From DASQFQ01 sp963730115 (GTDB lineage Bacteria; Actinomycetota; Thermoleophilia; Solirubrobacterales; Solirubrobacteraceae), in the NCBI GenBank assembly GCA_963730115.1, contig CAVSQM010000004.1:978569-1042568 (forward strand): DNA of 64,000 nt. Reading direction: 5' to 3'. A program made the translations under genes and the position numbers. The notes below the pieces were generated by a model. It did no database searches. It was not told where the DNA came from and saw nothing but the letters and a program-made list of their open reading frames with translations. Below are positions 6,657 to 16,352 of this stretch, one piece after another (positions within the stretch are counted from its first letter, which is position 1; each line of letters opens with the position of its first letter).

Positions 6657-7553
6657 GTGAGGCGTGATGACCTCATCGTCGAGTGCCAAGGTGCTCGGTG
6701 CGCCGCCTGGCACTATCGCCCCGACCGGCACGGAAACGTGCCCTGCGTCGTGATCGGCCACGGCTTTGACGGGGTCCGCGAGCAGCGCCTGGACGCGTAC
6801 GCCGCGCGATTCGCGACCGCCGGCCTGGCCGCTCTCGTGTTCGACTACCGGCATTTCGGGTCGAGCGAAGGCGAGCCTCGCCAGGTGGTCGACAACAAGG
6901 CCCAGCTCGAGGACTGGCGCGCGGCGATCGCGCGCGCGCGTGATCTCGACCAGGTCGACCCCGAGCGGATCGCCCTGTGGGGCACTTCCACCTCCGGCGG
7001 TCACGTCGTGCAACTCGCCGCCGAGGACAGCCAGATCGCAGCGGTGATCGCCCAGGTCCCGTTGGTCGACGGCATCGCCCAGTTGCGCAGCACCCCGCTC
7101 GGCCAGACCCTCCGCCTCTTGTGGGCGGCGCTCAAGGACCGGATCGGCACCGCGTTCGGCAACGACCCGTTCATGGTGCCCGCCGTCGGGCGCCCCGGAG
7201 CGCTCGCCGCCGTGACGAGCCCCGACGCGCTTACCGGCCTGGATCGCATCACGCCGGCGGAGACGACGTTCGTGAACGCGGTCGCCGCGCGGTTCGCGCT
7301 CGGCACCACGTTCTACCGTCCCGGGCGACGCGCGCGGGACGTGCGCTGTCCGCTGCTCGTGTGCATCGCCGACGGCGACCGCGTGATCCCCTCGAAGCCA
7401 GCGCTGGCGATGGTCGAAGCGGCGGAGTGGGGCGAGTTGCGCCGCTACCCGTTCGGCCACTACGCGATGTACGTCGGCGACGGATTCGAGCGGGCTGTGC
7501 GCGATCAGACCGCGTTCCTGTGCCGTGCCCTGAGCAACGGGAGCGCGGCATGA
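6657..7553 (+). CDS. Alpha/beta hydrolase
   Basis: 298 aa from a GTG start; no better start is available downstream before the first strand. Motifs: GHGFDGV oxyanion region, FDYRHFGSSEG, nucleophile elbow WGTSTSGGH (Gly-x-Ser-x-Ser), acid in IADGDRVIP and the final His in PFGHYAMY. It is paralogous in layout to the hydrolase at 4237-5193. The stop overlaps the start of the GMC oxidoreductase gene (ATGA), so the two are translationally coupled and probably work on the same substrate or product, such as an ester or lactone formed by alcohol oxidation. Confidence 0.86.
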   Translation: MRRDDLIVECQGARCAAWHYRPDRHGNVPCVVIGHGFDGVREQRLDAYAARFATAGLAALVFDYRHFGSSEGEPRQVVDNKAQLEDWRAAIARARDLDQVDPERIALWGTSTSGGHVVQLAAEDSQIAAVIAQVPLVDGIAQLRSTPLGQTLRLLWAALKDRIGTAFGNDPFMVPAVGRPGALAAVTSPDALTGLDRITPAETTFVNAVAARFALGTTFYRPGRRARDVRCPLLVCIADGDRVIPSKPALAMVEAAEWGELRRYPFGHYAMYVGDGFERAVRDQTAFLCRALSNGSAA

Positions 7554-9943
7554 CCGCCCTGCTCGTTCGCGGCGAGCGGCCCGGATTGACCCGCGCCGAG
7601 CAGTGGCTGCGTGGGGCGGCCGCGCTGCTGGCGTTCACGTCCTCCGGGTTCGCCGTGTGGTACGTCGCGAAGGGGCTCTTCACGGTCTCCGAGTATCCGT
7701 ACGCCGCCAACTCGGTCGCGAAGGACCTGCTGCTCATCGGCCTGTCGTTGCTCGTGTTCTGGGACGTACGGCGCTGGGCCGCCATCGCGGTGCCGCTGAT
7801 CGTCCTTGTCCACGTCGCGATGCCGGCGATCATGCTGCTCGTCGGCACCGACCACGGGATCAACCACACCTGGATCGGACCACCGCACCACGACGCGGAG
7901 GGATTCCGCAACGGCTGGCTGGCGGCCGATCTGCTGGTCGCCGTCGCCTTCGTCTGGCTGCACCGCCGCGCGGCCCGCGCCCGCTACGACCTGCAATACC
8001 TCCCGCCCTCCGCCTTCAGGGCGCTGATGGCGCTGGCCCAGGTGCTCGTGCTCCGCAAGGAGCCGCTGGTCGCGCCGGCCGAGGTCGCCGTGCGGGTGGA
8101 CCGGTATCTCGCACGGCTTCCGCGCCCGCCGCAAGTGGCTGATCCGCTCTCGCGCTGGTCGGGCTCGGCATACTGGCCGCTCGCGACCCTGCGGCCGCCG
8201 TTCCACATGATGTCGGTGGACCTGCGCGAGCGCTGGATAAGGCGCCGGTTCGTCGACGACGTCGCGGACCGGGTGATCCCCGGGTGGCTGCGCAGGCTGC
8301 GGCAGACGACGATCCTCGCGGCTCAGCAGTTCTGCTACATGGGCTACTACGCCGACGAGGCCGCGGCGGAGAAGGCCGGGTACATCCCGTTCTCGCGCCG
8401 CGCGGGTTACGACGACGCGATGAAGCGGGTCGACCCGGAGCGGCTGGGGGTGCGGTGCATGTCGCCCGCCGACATCCCGGGTGAGGAGCTGACCGCCGAT
8501 GTCGTCATCGTCGGAACCGGTGCAGGCGGCGCGACGCTCGCCTACGAGCTCGCCCGGCGGGACCGCGAGGTGCTGATGATCGAACGCGGGTCGCACGTGC
8601 CGCCCTCCGACTTCACGGAGAACGAGGCCGAGCAGCTCTCGAAGCTCTACGCGGACGGCGCGCTCAACTTCTCGACCGACTTCCACTTCCGCGTCGCGCA
8701 GGGCATGTGCGTCGGCGGGAGTACGGTGGTCAACAACGCGGTCTGCTTCGACCTGCCAAAGCACGTGCTCGCGCGCTGGAACGACCCCGACGGGCTGAAC
8801 GCAGGGCTCGACGAGCAGCGGGTGTGGAAGGCCTTCCGCTCGGTCCGCGACCTGATGAAGGTCGCGGAGGTCGGCCCGCCCGAGACGCTCAACCCAGGGG
8901 CGTTCCGGATCATCGACGGCCTGAAGCACACCGCGCGGTGGCCGTTCACGCTCGTCGAGTGCAACATCGCGGACTGCCTCGGCGCCGGCTACTGCAACAT
9001 CGGCTGCGCCTACGGGAAGAAGCTGTCGGCGCTCGACTGGACGCTGCCGCGAGCCCAGCTCGAGTTCGGCGACGCGGTGCGCGTCCTGCCGGACTGCCGC
9101 GTCGAGAAGGTGCTCGTGCGCGACAAGCGCGCCTACGGGGTGCGCGCCCGCCTCGAAGACGGCCGTCGGCTCACCGTCCGTGCCAACACCATCGTGCTCA
9201 GCGCGGGCGCGATCGCCTCCAGCCTGATCCTCCAGCGCAGCGGGCTCGGCGGCGAACTCGCCGGCCGCGGCCTCTCGTTCAACATGGCCTCGCCCGTGAC
9301 GTTCGACTTCGCCGAGGTCCTGCACGCCGAGCGTGGGATGCAGATCTCGCACTTCATGCGACCCACGGACGGCAGCGACGACGGCCTCGTCTTCGAGTCG
9401 TGGTTCAACCCGATCGTCGCGCAGTCGCTCTTCATGCCCGGCTGGTTCGAGGAGCACTGGGACAACATGCACCGGTACAAGCACATGACGTGCCTCGGCA
9501 CGGTGGTCGGGACGGAGAGCAACGGCAGCGTCAAGGCCTCGCGGCTGCTCGGCGGCGTGCAACTCGACTACACCCCCTCCGATCGTGATTTCGTGCGGAT
9601 GAAGAACGGCGTGCGGATCGCGTGCGAGCTCGGGCTCGAGGCCGACGCGGAGCGCGTGATGCCGGCGACGTTCCGCCCGATCAACATCACGTGCGAGCGC
9701 GAGCTGTCGCGGATCGACGACGAGATCGGCGACGCCAGCGACCTCAGCGTCAACTCGGTCCACCCCCAAGGCGGGAACGCGATGTCAGCCAACCCCCTCC
9801 AGGGCGTTGTGGATCCCTCGTTCCGGGTCTACGACGCCTTGGGCCTGCACGTCTGCGACGCGTCGGTCTTCCCCTCCTCGATCACGGTCAACCCGCAGCT
9901 GACCGTGATGGCACTGGCGGCTTACGCGGCCGACGAGATCTGA
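7550..9943 (+). CDS. GMC-family FAD oxidoreductase with an N-terminal membrane domain
   Basis: 797 aa from the ATG overlapping the previous stop. Residues 1-150 carry about four hydrophobic helices with short loops; a soluble region (about 160-310) follows. From about residue 317 comes a GMC domain with FAD-binding VVIVGTGAGGATLAYELA and a distal IERG, the GGSTVVNNAVCF flavin-contact segment, a Cys-rich CNIADCLGAGYCNIGC, and the C-terminal HPQGGNAM and NPQLTVMALAAY active-site/FAD closing motifs. The family oxidises alcohols or sterols; the Cys-rich segment recalls long-chain alcohol oxidases. The fused membrane domain should hold the enzyme at the cytoplasmic membrane, perhaps near quinones. 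The 3' end overlaps the convergent regulator gene by 22 bp. Confidence 0.88.
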   Translation: MTALLVRGERPGLTRAEQWLRGAAALLAFTSSGFAVWYVAKGLFTVSEYPYAANSVAKDLLLIGLSLLVFWDVRRWAAIAVPLIVLVHVAMPAIMLLVGTDHGINHTWIGPPHHDAEGFRNGWLAADLLVAVAFVWLHRRAARARYDLQYLPPSAFRALMALAQVLVLRKEPLVAPAEVAVRVDRYLARLPRPPQVADPLSRWSGSAYWPLATLRPPFHMMSVDLRERWIRRRFVDDVADRVIPGWLRRLRQTTILAAQQFCYMGYYADEAAAEKAGYIPFSRRAGYDDAMKRVDPERLGVRCMSPADIPGEELTADVVIVGTGAGGATLAYELARRDREVLMIERGSHVPPSDFTENEAEQLSKLYADGALNFSTDFHFRVAQGMCVGGSTVVNNAVCFDLPKHVLARWNDPDGLNAGLDEQRVWKAFRSVRDLMKVAEVGPPETLNPGAFRIIDGLKHTARWPFTLVECNIADCLGAGYCNIGCAYGKKLSALDWTLPRAQLEFGDAVRVLPDCRVEKVLVRDKRAYGVRARLEDGRRLTVRANTIVLSAGAIASSLILQRSGLGGELAGRGLSFNMASPVTFDFAEVLHAERGMQISHFMRPTDGSDDGLVFESWFNPIVAQSLFMPGWFEEHWDNMHRYKHMTCLGTVVGTESNGSVKASRLLGGVQLDYTPSDRDFVRMKNGVRIACELGLEADAERVMPATFRPINITCERELSRIDDEIGDASDLSVNSVHPQGGNAMSANPLQGVVDPSFRVYDALGLHVCDASVFPSSITVNPQLTVMALAAYAADEI

Positions 9944-12900
9944 GGCCCCGCGCCGTCCATGCCGGCCAGCGAACGGGCGTGCTCGGCGAGCGCGGCGAGC
10001 CCGACGGCCTCGGCCTCGGCGACCGCCTCCGCGGCCAGCTCGGCCGAGCGGGCCGGATCCTTGTCGCGGAGTGCGCGCGCCTGATCGAGCGCGAGGCGCG
10101 CGGACGTCGGCCTCGCCCCCGTGGCGGCGGCCACGCGGCGGGCGGCGGCGAACCATTCGGCTGCCGCGTCGTCGTCGCCCTCGGTCACCGCGACGAGGGC
10201 GAGGTACCGGTCCACCGGACCGATGTAGGCGACGCCCGGCGTGACGACGTTCTGACCCGAGTACGGGGCCAGCAGCTCGCGCAGGATGTGCGCGCCGCGC
10301 CGGTCACTCAGGTGCGCGCAGGCTTCGGCCGCGAACGCGAGCGAGGGCAGCCACAGGTTGTCGCGCGGCAGCGACGCGAAGCCGTCGGCGGCCAGCAGTT
10401 CGTACTGACTCCGCAGCTCGGCCTCGCGCCCGGTCTGCAGGTACACGCACATGAGCCCGCACCGCCAGACCGGCATCGCTGGCTGGGCATCGGCGAACTG
10501 CTCGACGGCAGCCTCGAGCTCCCCGAGCCGGCCCTGGATCTCGCGCATCACGAACGCGAGCGCGGCGAGCCGCATCCCGAGGATCTGATCCTCCTGCAGC
10601 AGTGCGGCGTACTCCGCTGTCTGCCCGAAGAGCTGCTCGACCTCATCGAACTCGCCCGCCATGAGCAGGCGCGCGCAGCGGTGGAACAGCGCCTGCGCCT
10701 TGGCGCGCTGCTGGTGCAGGCGCTCTGCGGCATCCGCATACGCGTCCATCTCCCGGTCGACGACCTCGAGCTCACCCTGCGCGAGCAGCAGCGAGATGCG
10801 CCACGAGTGGGCGAGCATCGCGAGCTCCATGTTGCCCGCCTTCGCTGCGAGCGTCGCGATCTCGCCGGCCCACGGCAGCGCCCGCTCGGGGGAGTCCGGG
10901 TCCCAGGTCGCCAGGTGGGCGTCCGAGAGCACGAGGGCCAGCGTCGCCGGGTCGCCGAGCCGGCGGGCCATGGCGATCGCCTCGAGCGCCAGCGATTCGC
11001 GCCGCTCGGCCGGCGCGGACCAGTAGAGCGCGGCCGCCAGCCGAGCGAGCAGCCGGGCCCGCAGGTCGCCGTCGGAGGCCGGCAGGCGCTCGAGCGCCTC
11101 CTCGAGCAGCGGAATCAGATGCTGCTCGTCGGCGAGCGCCGTGGCGAGGCCGGGCGGGGCCGACGCGAGCGCGGCCTGCGCGAGGAAGGCCTCGTCGCCG
11201 AGGCGCCGGCCGATCCCGGCCGCTTCGGCCAGCGTGGCCCGACCGGCGTCGTGGCGACCGGCGCGCATCTCGGCCCGCCCCTTGGAAAGCAGCACCGCCC
11301 CGCGGCGCCCTGGATTGTCGAGCCGGAGATCGAGCGCCGTGAGCGCATCGTCGAACAGGGCGATGGCCTGCTCCCACGCCATGGACTTGAGCGCATGCTC
11401 GCCGGCACGGGCGGCGTAGTCGGCCGCGCGGGCGGCGTCGCCGGCCGGCGCCGCCTGGAGGAAGTGGTGCGCGAGCTCGGAGAGCGGTGCATCCGGCCGG
11501 TCGCCGTAGAGGGTGACGAGCGCCTCGCCGATCGCTGCGTGGAGGGCGACGCGGTCCTGCGCGGGCAGATCGTCGTACAGCGTCTCGCGGATCAACCCGT
11601 GCGCGAAGCGGTAGCGGCCGAGCACACCCGGCACCTCGTCCACGAGCCGAGCCGCCGCGGCCTCGTCGAGCTGCCCGAGCAGCGCGACGCGCTCCTCCTG
11701 CACGACCAGGCTTAAGGTCTCCAGGCTGAACTCGGGGCCGACGACGGCGGCCGCGGCGAGCGTGCGCGCGACGTCGGCGGGGAGCGGATCGAGCCGCCGG
11801 CGGATCGTGTGACGCACTCCCTGCGGAATCCGCAGGCGCCCAGAGGTTGCCGCAGGACCCGCGGTCAAGGTGCCCTCGGCGACCAGCAGCCGCATGAGCT
11901 CGTCCGCGAACAGCGGATTGCCCTCGGTGACGGCATGCACGTGATCGACGAGCGTGGGCGAGGGCTCTCGACCCTGCGCCGCGACCAGCTCATGCAGCTC
12001 GCTCCGCGACAGGCCGCCCAGGACGAGACGCTGCGCGACTTTGCCGAGGTCCGCGAGCGCGAGCGTCAGCTCGCTGTCGTGGCGCGCCGCGCTGAGGCGG
12101 CTGGTGCCGATGGCGAGGATCCGGGCGCGGTGGATCCGGCCGGCGAGGAACTCGAGGAGCCGCACGGTCGCGACATCTGCGGCCTGCAGGTCGTCGAGCA
12201 CGATGACGATCGGCCTTCGCGCCGCGGCCCCGCACAGGAACGACGTCGTCGCGTCGAACGCCGTGAAGCGCTCCGCCTCGCTCTCGAGCGGCACCGGGCG
12301 CTCCACGAAGCCGGGCAGCCGCTGGACGAGCTCGGGAGCGACATGCGCGACATAGGGGGCGCCGAACCCAAGATCCTCGACCATCTCTTGAGCCGGCCGC
12401 TGCTGCACCAGCTCCCGGATGACCTGGGCCCAGGGCCAGTAGGCGGGCGCCCCGCCCGCCTGCCAGGCGCCGCCCCAGAGCACCGTGTCGCCGTGGTCGG
12501 TGGCAGCTTCGGCGACCGCCTCGGCCAAGCGCGTCTTTCCGATCCCCGCGTCCCCGGCGACGAGGAACAGGGCTCCTTGGCCGCTCCGCGCCTGGGCGAG
12601 GGCCGCGAGCAGTTCGTCGCGCTCGGCGCTCCGCCCGACGAACGGCGCGCGGCCGCGCGCTTTCACAGTTGGCTCCGGGAGCGGGGCGGCGATCCTCGGC
12701 GGCGCGGCCAGCGCCGGATCCTGCATGAGGATCGCCCGCTCGAGGTCGCGGAGCTCGCTGGTGGGCTCGATGCCCAGCTGCTCGGCTAGCGCGTCGCGGG
12801 CCTGTCGATAGGCGTCGAGCGCGTCGGCTTGGCGGCCGGCGCGATAGAGCGCGAGCATGAGATGCGCGTGGAGACGCTCGCGCATCGGATGGACCGTCAC

Positions 12901-13452
12901 GAACTGCTGCAACTCGGCGATCAGCTCGCTGTGCCGGCCGGCCGCCAGGTCGGCCTCGATGCGGACCTCGACCGCCGCCAGCCGCTGCTCTTCGAGACGT
13001 GCGATCTCAGCGGGGGCGAACGGAGCCCATGAAAGCTCAGCAAGCGGCGACCCACGCCACAGCGCGAGGCCCTCGCGAAACACCCCGGCCGCCGCATCCG
13101 CATGCCCCGCCGCCAGCTCGCGGCGGCCTCGTTCGATCAGTCGCTCGAACCGCTCGGCATCCAGCTCGCCCTCGTGCACACGAATGCGGTAGCCGGCGGG
13201 AGCGGTCGTGAGCAACTCCGGGTCGCCCAGCGCCTTTCGCAGCCGCGAGACGTGAACTTGGATCGTCTTCACCGAGCCGTGGGGCGCGTCCTCCCCCCAC
13301 AGCCCGGCAGCCAGCCGCTCCGGGCTCACGGGCTCGTTGGGACGAAGCAGCAGCATGGCGAGCAGCGCTCGCGGCTTCCCGCCGCCGAGCGCAACCGGAC
13401 CGGCTTCCCTGCGGACCACGAGCGGTCCGAGGATCCCGAACTCGATTTTCAC
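9922..13452 (-). CDS. SARP/BTAD-type transcriptional regulator with ATPase and TPR-like region
   Basis: 1176 aa from the GTG at 13452, chosen because it opens directly into the first strand of a winged-helix domain (KIEFGILGPLVVRR). Domains: OmpR-type winged helix (about 1-95, ending GYRIRV), bacterial transcriptional activation domain (about 100-245), STAND-type ATPase with Walker A GDAGIGKTRLAEA near residue 305 and a Walker B IVIVLDDLQAAD, then a long helical repeat region to the end. This is the AfsR-like architecture of actinobacterial activators of secondary metabolism or local enzymes. It is convergent with the hydrolase-GMC operon and may control it; that is inference from position. 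Confidence 0.88.
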   Translation of the reverse strand: MKIEFGILGPLVVRREAGPVALGGGKPRALLAMLLLRPNEPVSPERLAAGLWGEDAPHGSVKTIQVHVSRLRKALGDPELLTTAPAGYRIRVHEGELDAERFERLIERGRRELAAGHADAAAGVFREGLALWRGSPLAELSWAPFAPAEIARLEEQRLAAVEVRIEADLAAGRHSELIAELQQFVTVHPMRERLHAHLMLALYRAGRQADALDAYRQARDALAEQLGIEPTSELRDLERAILMQDPALAAPPRIAAPLPEPTVKARGRAPFVGRSAERDELLAALAQARSGQGALFLVAGDAGIGKTRLAEAVAEAATDHGDTVLWGGAWQAGGAPAYWPWAQVIRELVQQRPAQEMVEDLGFGAPYVAHVAPELVQRLPGFVERPVPLESEAERFTAFDATTSFLCGAAARRPIVIVLDDLQAADVATVRLLEFLAGRIHRARILAIGTSRLSAARHDSELTLALADLGKVAQRLVLGGLSRSELHELVAAQGREPSPTLVDHVHAVTEGNPLFADELMRLLVAEGTLTAGPAATSGRLRIPQGVRHTIRRRLDPLPADVARTLAAAAVVGPEFSLETLSLVVQEERVALLGQLDEAAAARLVDEVPGVLGRYRFAHGLIRETLYDDLPAQDRVALHAAIGEALVTLYGDRPDAPLSELAHHFLQAAPAGDAARAADYAARAGEHALKSMAWEQAIALFDDALTALDLRLDNPGRRGAVLLSKGRAEMRAGRHDAGRATLAEAAGIGRRLGDEAFLAQAALASAPPGLATALADEQHLIPLLEEALERLPASDGDLRARLLARLAAALYWSAPAERRESLALEAIAMARRLGDPATLALVLSDAHLATWDPDSPERALPWAGEIATLAAKAGNMELAMLAHSWRISLLLAQGELEVVDREMDAYADAAERLHQQRAKAQALFHRCARLLMAGEFDEVEQLFGQTAEYAALLQEDQILGMRLAALAFVMREIQGRLGELEAAVEQFADAQPAMPVWRCGLMCVYLQTGREAELRSQYELLAADGFASLPRDNLWLPSLAFAAEACAHLSDRRGAHILRELLAPYSGQNVVTPGVAYIGPVDRYLALVAVTEGDDDAAAEWFAAARRVAAATGARPTSARLALDQARALRDKDPARSAELAAEAVAEAEAVGLAALAEHARSLAGMDGAGPQISSAA

Positions 13453-14009
13453 CCCACGAGCGACCCTACTCCCACTCAGCAGGCCGCGCCAGGTCCGAGC
13501 TTCGGCCCCGCAAACCCCGCGGGAGCCCGGCGGCTCCTCTCCGGCCCCGACTCCGGCGCGATCGGATGCCCGATTGCCCCTGGTGCGGCGCTTCTGAGCT
13601 CTCGCCGCTGCGATGTCCCAGGGCGCCAGCCCCCTGATCGCGCGGCTAGAGCGTTGTGACGCCGCCGGGCTCGCGGCGCTGGATGAGCATCCAGACCTCA
13701 CGCACGCCGGCGCCGGAGGGGTCCCGACTGGCGGACGGCGCTGGATATGGCGCGCGACGAGAGCCATGAGGCCGTCGCCGCAGTGCTCGGCGCGCTCGGG
13801 CGCGGCAGCGACGAGTTGGACCCCGGCGACGTCCTCGGAGCACCCCCCGGCGCCGAGGTCCGTCGAAGAGCCGGAACCGTTCATCGGCGAGCGCAAGCGG
13901 CGGAGGGCCTGAGCGTGCACACGCACGACCAGGCGACGTCGCCGGCGGCCGCGGGGCCCGAAGGGCCGGGCCGGCGGACTTCGTCGACCAGGTCAGGGCT
14001 GACCGTTGC
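13453..14009. other. Intergenic region between two large regulators
   Basis: About 560 bp upstream of the SARP regulator and downstream of the ATPase regulator, both on the minus strand. ORFs exist in several frames, but none has convincing composition or a ribosome site. A minus-strand patch near 13650-13900 (for example VREVWMLIQRREPGG, and LMALVARHIQ in another frame) could be a decayed gene, but I cannot assign it. The SARP promoter must lie here. Confidence 0.4.
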
Positions 14010-15890
14010 TCAGAGCGCGCGCAGGCGGTAGCCCACGCCGCGAACCGTCTCCAGCGCGCCGGCGCTCGGCCCGAGCTTGCGGCGCAGCCCCGACACCGCC
14101 ACGTCGACGACGTTCGAGCCGCCCGTCCACTCGTAGCCCCAGACGTCCCGCAGCAGCGCGTCGCGCGCGACGACCTGGCCCTCGCGCTCGCGCAGGTACT
14201 GGAGGACGTCGAACTCGAGGCGAGACAACCCGACGCGCCGGCCGTCGAGCGCCAGCTCGCGCGCGTCGGCGTCCACGACCGAGCCCGTGTCCGGCAGGTC
14301 CCGCGCGGCCAGGCCCGAGAGCCAGCCCGCGGTCGACTCGGGCCCGAGGTCGAGCGCGATCGGGGTGTACGGGGTGCCGTCGATGTCGACGTCGGCGCAG
14401 TCCGGCAGCCGAGCAAAGCCGATCGGTGTGAGCTGGGGGAGCAGCGCGTCGCCCGCGTACGTGTAGACCCGGCGCAACGCGGGCCCGGCCTCCAGGGAGG
14501 CGCGCTCCATGTCGCGCAGGAGGGCGGCCAGGCAGGGTGACGCCGCCGCGCCGGTCGCGTACGCCAGGGCGACGCGGACGAGCAGCACGCGGTGGCCGCG
14601 GGGGACGGGATGCGTGCGCAAGTGCCGGCGCCAGGGCGCGCAGATCGCGTCGCGCGCCAGCAGGCGCTGGGGCACGTCGGCGAGCTCACACAGGACGATG
14701 AACGCGACGACCTCGCCGCGGGGGCTACGCGCGACCCGGAAGGCGCTCGGCACCGCGTCCCACCACTCGCCGAGCAGCGCGAGCTCGCCCGCCGAGACGT
14801 GGCGGGCGGCGGTCTCGAAGATTGCGTCCCGGTCGTCGGGCCGCGCGGTCTCGACCGCGTAGTGCTGCACGCGCGAGGGGAAGAACGCCTCGCGGACCAA
14901 AGGCTCCTCGACCAGGTGGATCATGTCGGCGAGCGACGCCCAGCGGGCCGGGCCGGCGGCGCCGTCGAGCTCGCGGCGGATCTGCCGCCACGCGGCGCCG
15001 CGGTACTCGCGCCAGCGCACCGGATCGGTCGCGCGCAGGAGCGCGGCGACGCACTCGCGGACGGTGTCGTGCACCACCAGGCCTTCGCGGCCGAGCTCCA
15101 CGAACGGGAGCGCCCGCAGGCGCTCGAAGGCGTCGGACGGCGAAGCGTCTGGCAGCACGCCGCCCAGCAGCGAGAGCGTCACCCGTCGCAGAACGGACGT
15201 GGCGTCCAAGGCCGACCGCGTCGCGGAGTCGAGCCCGTCGAGCCACAGCGCCGCGAGCTCCTGCACCACGGTCGGCAGGACGGCGTCCTCGGGCGCGTCA
15301 GGCCGCTCGCGCACCGCCGAGGCCGCGAGCTGCAGGGAGAGCGGATGGCCGCGCACGAAGCCGTTGACCCAGGCCGCCTGCTCCTCGTCGAGCCCGGCCT
15401 CGCGCAGCACCTCGGCCGCGTCCTCCGCCGCCAGCGGCCCGAGCGGCACCGTCAGCAGCAGCTCGCCGAACGAGGCGCGCCACACGGCGCCGGGAGCGTC
15501 GCGCGTGGCGAGGACCACGCGGACATCGGCCGGCAGCGAGGGGAGGAAGGTCTGGCGCAGCCAGCCGTCGAGCAGGCGCAGCTGCTCCGCGGTGTCGATC
15601 ACGATGACGACGCGGCCGTCGGTCGGCAGCGGGCCCAGGGCGGCGAGGAACCCCGCCGGCGTCGGCTCGACCGCGCGCCCGTCGACGGCCACCACCGCGG
15701 CGCCACGCTCCGCCGCACCAGCCCGGAAGGCGCGCAGCAGCGACGACTTCCCGGACCCCGCGACACCGTGGACCACGGCGACAGGAGGCCCGTCGTCCGC
15801 GAGCAGCTCCACCAGTGCCGCGAGCTCCGCGTCGCGGCCGACGACCGCAGCGCGGCGCTCGGCCAGCAGCGCTCCGAGCGTGCGACCCAC
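14010..15890 (-). CDS. STAND-type ATPase regulator with C-terminal winged helix
   Basis: 626 aa. An N-terminal P-loop ATPase (Walker A HGVAGSGKSSLLRA at about 40-53, Walker B VVIVIDTAEQLRLL) is followed by a helical middle region. The final 95 residues form an OmpR/PhoB-type DNA-binding domain (LSRLEFDVLQYLREREGQVV, then VVDVAVSGLRRKLG and VRGVGYRLRAL). The DNA-binding domain is at the C-terminus, opposite to the neighbouring SARP protein. It probably senses a ligand or partner through the ATPase module and regulates nearby genes. Five bases separate it from the small gene at 15896-16183, whose product is DUF4242-like, so the two are cotranscribed. Confidence 0.85.
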   Translation of the reverse strand: MGRTLGALLAERRAAVVGRDAELAALVELLADDGPPVAVVHGVAGSGKSSLLRAFRAGAAERGAAVVAVDGRAVEPTPAGFLAALGPLPTDGRVVIVIDTAEQLRLLDGWLRQTFLPSLPADVRVVLATRDAPGAVWRASFGELLLTVPLGPLAAEDAAEVLREAGLDEEQAAWVNGFVRGHPLSLQLAASAVRERPDAPEDAVLPTVVQELAALWLDGLDSATRSALDATSVLRRVTLSLLGGVLPDASPSDAFERLRALPFVELGREGLVVHDTVRECVAALLRATDPVRWREYRGAAWRQIRRELDGAAGPARWASLADMIHLVEEPLVREAFFPSRVQHYAVETARPDDRDAIFETAARHVSAGELALLGEWWDAVPSAFRVARSPRGEVVAFIVLCELADVPQRLLARDAICAPWRRHLRTHPVPRGHRVLLVRVALAYATGAAASPCLAALLRDMERASLEAGPALRRVYTYAGDALLPQLTPIGFARLPDCADVDIDGTPYTPIALDLGPESTAGWLSGLAARDLPDTGSVVDADARELALDGRRVGLSRLEFDVLQYLREREGQVVARDALLRDVWGYEWTGGSNVVDVAVSGLRRKLGPSAGALETVRGVGYRLRAL

Positions 15891-15895
15891 GCCGA

Positions 15896-16183
15896 TCAGG
15901 CGACGACCGGGTCGGGCGCGTTCACGATCGTGGAGGCCACCCGCTTGATCCCGTCGGTCGGGAGCCGCATGGACTCACCGTGGCGCAGGAGCGCCTCCTC
16001 GCTGCTCGCCTCGTAGAGGCAGAACGCGCTGAACGTCCCGTCGTCCTCCTGCACGATGTAGGAGCGGATCCAGCGGATGTCGTCGCTGACGACCGCGGTG
16101 ACGGAGGGCAGGCAGTCGACCGCCGCGGCGAGCTCCTCCTCGGACCGCCAGGCGCGCGTGCGGGGCACGATGTAGAGATCCAC
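15896..16183 (-). CDS. DUF4242 family protein
   Basis: 95 aa from the GTG at 16183, which begins directly with the first beta strand (VDLYIVPRT). A much longer frame to an ATG at 16267 has unlikely composition. The pattern of strand-helix-strand with WIRSYIVQEDDGTFSAFCLY and a terminal helix fits DUF4242, a ferredoxin-like fold whose members include nickel-binding SCO4226 of Streptomyces; that comparison is from memory. Cytoplasmic, no signal. It is the first gene of a two-gene operon with the ATPase regulator at 14010-15890 and could be its sensor partner, which is inference. Confidence 0.72.
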   Translation of the reverse strand: MDLYIVPRTRAWRSEEELAAAVDCLPSVTAVVSDDIRWIRSYIVQEDDGTFSAFCLYEASSEEALLRHGESMRLPTDGIKRVASTIVNAPDPVVA

Positions 16184-16352
16184 GTGCGCGACGGTAGGCG
16201 GCCGCGCGCCGCACCGCCAGGGGTACCACCCGCACCCCGCCGTACGGTCGCCCGAACCCGGCCTCACGAACGCTCATGAAGTGCTCACGAACGGAGGTCG
16301 CCGCGCCGCCACGATTCACGGCGTCACATCCTCCCCCTCCCCAGGAGCACCG

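Noticed and set aside
7505..9769. 754-residue minus-strand open frame
   Set aside because: Antisense to the GMC oxidoreductase. Composition is rich in His, Asp, Arg and Val from reading GC-rich codons backwards, and it has no recognisable domain.
13613..14031. Short plus-strand ORFs in the gap between the two regulators
   Set aside because: No ribosome site, no fold-like pattern, and composition matches random GC-rich frames.
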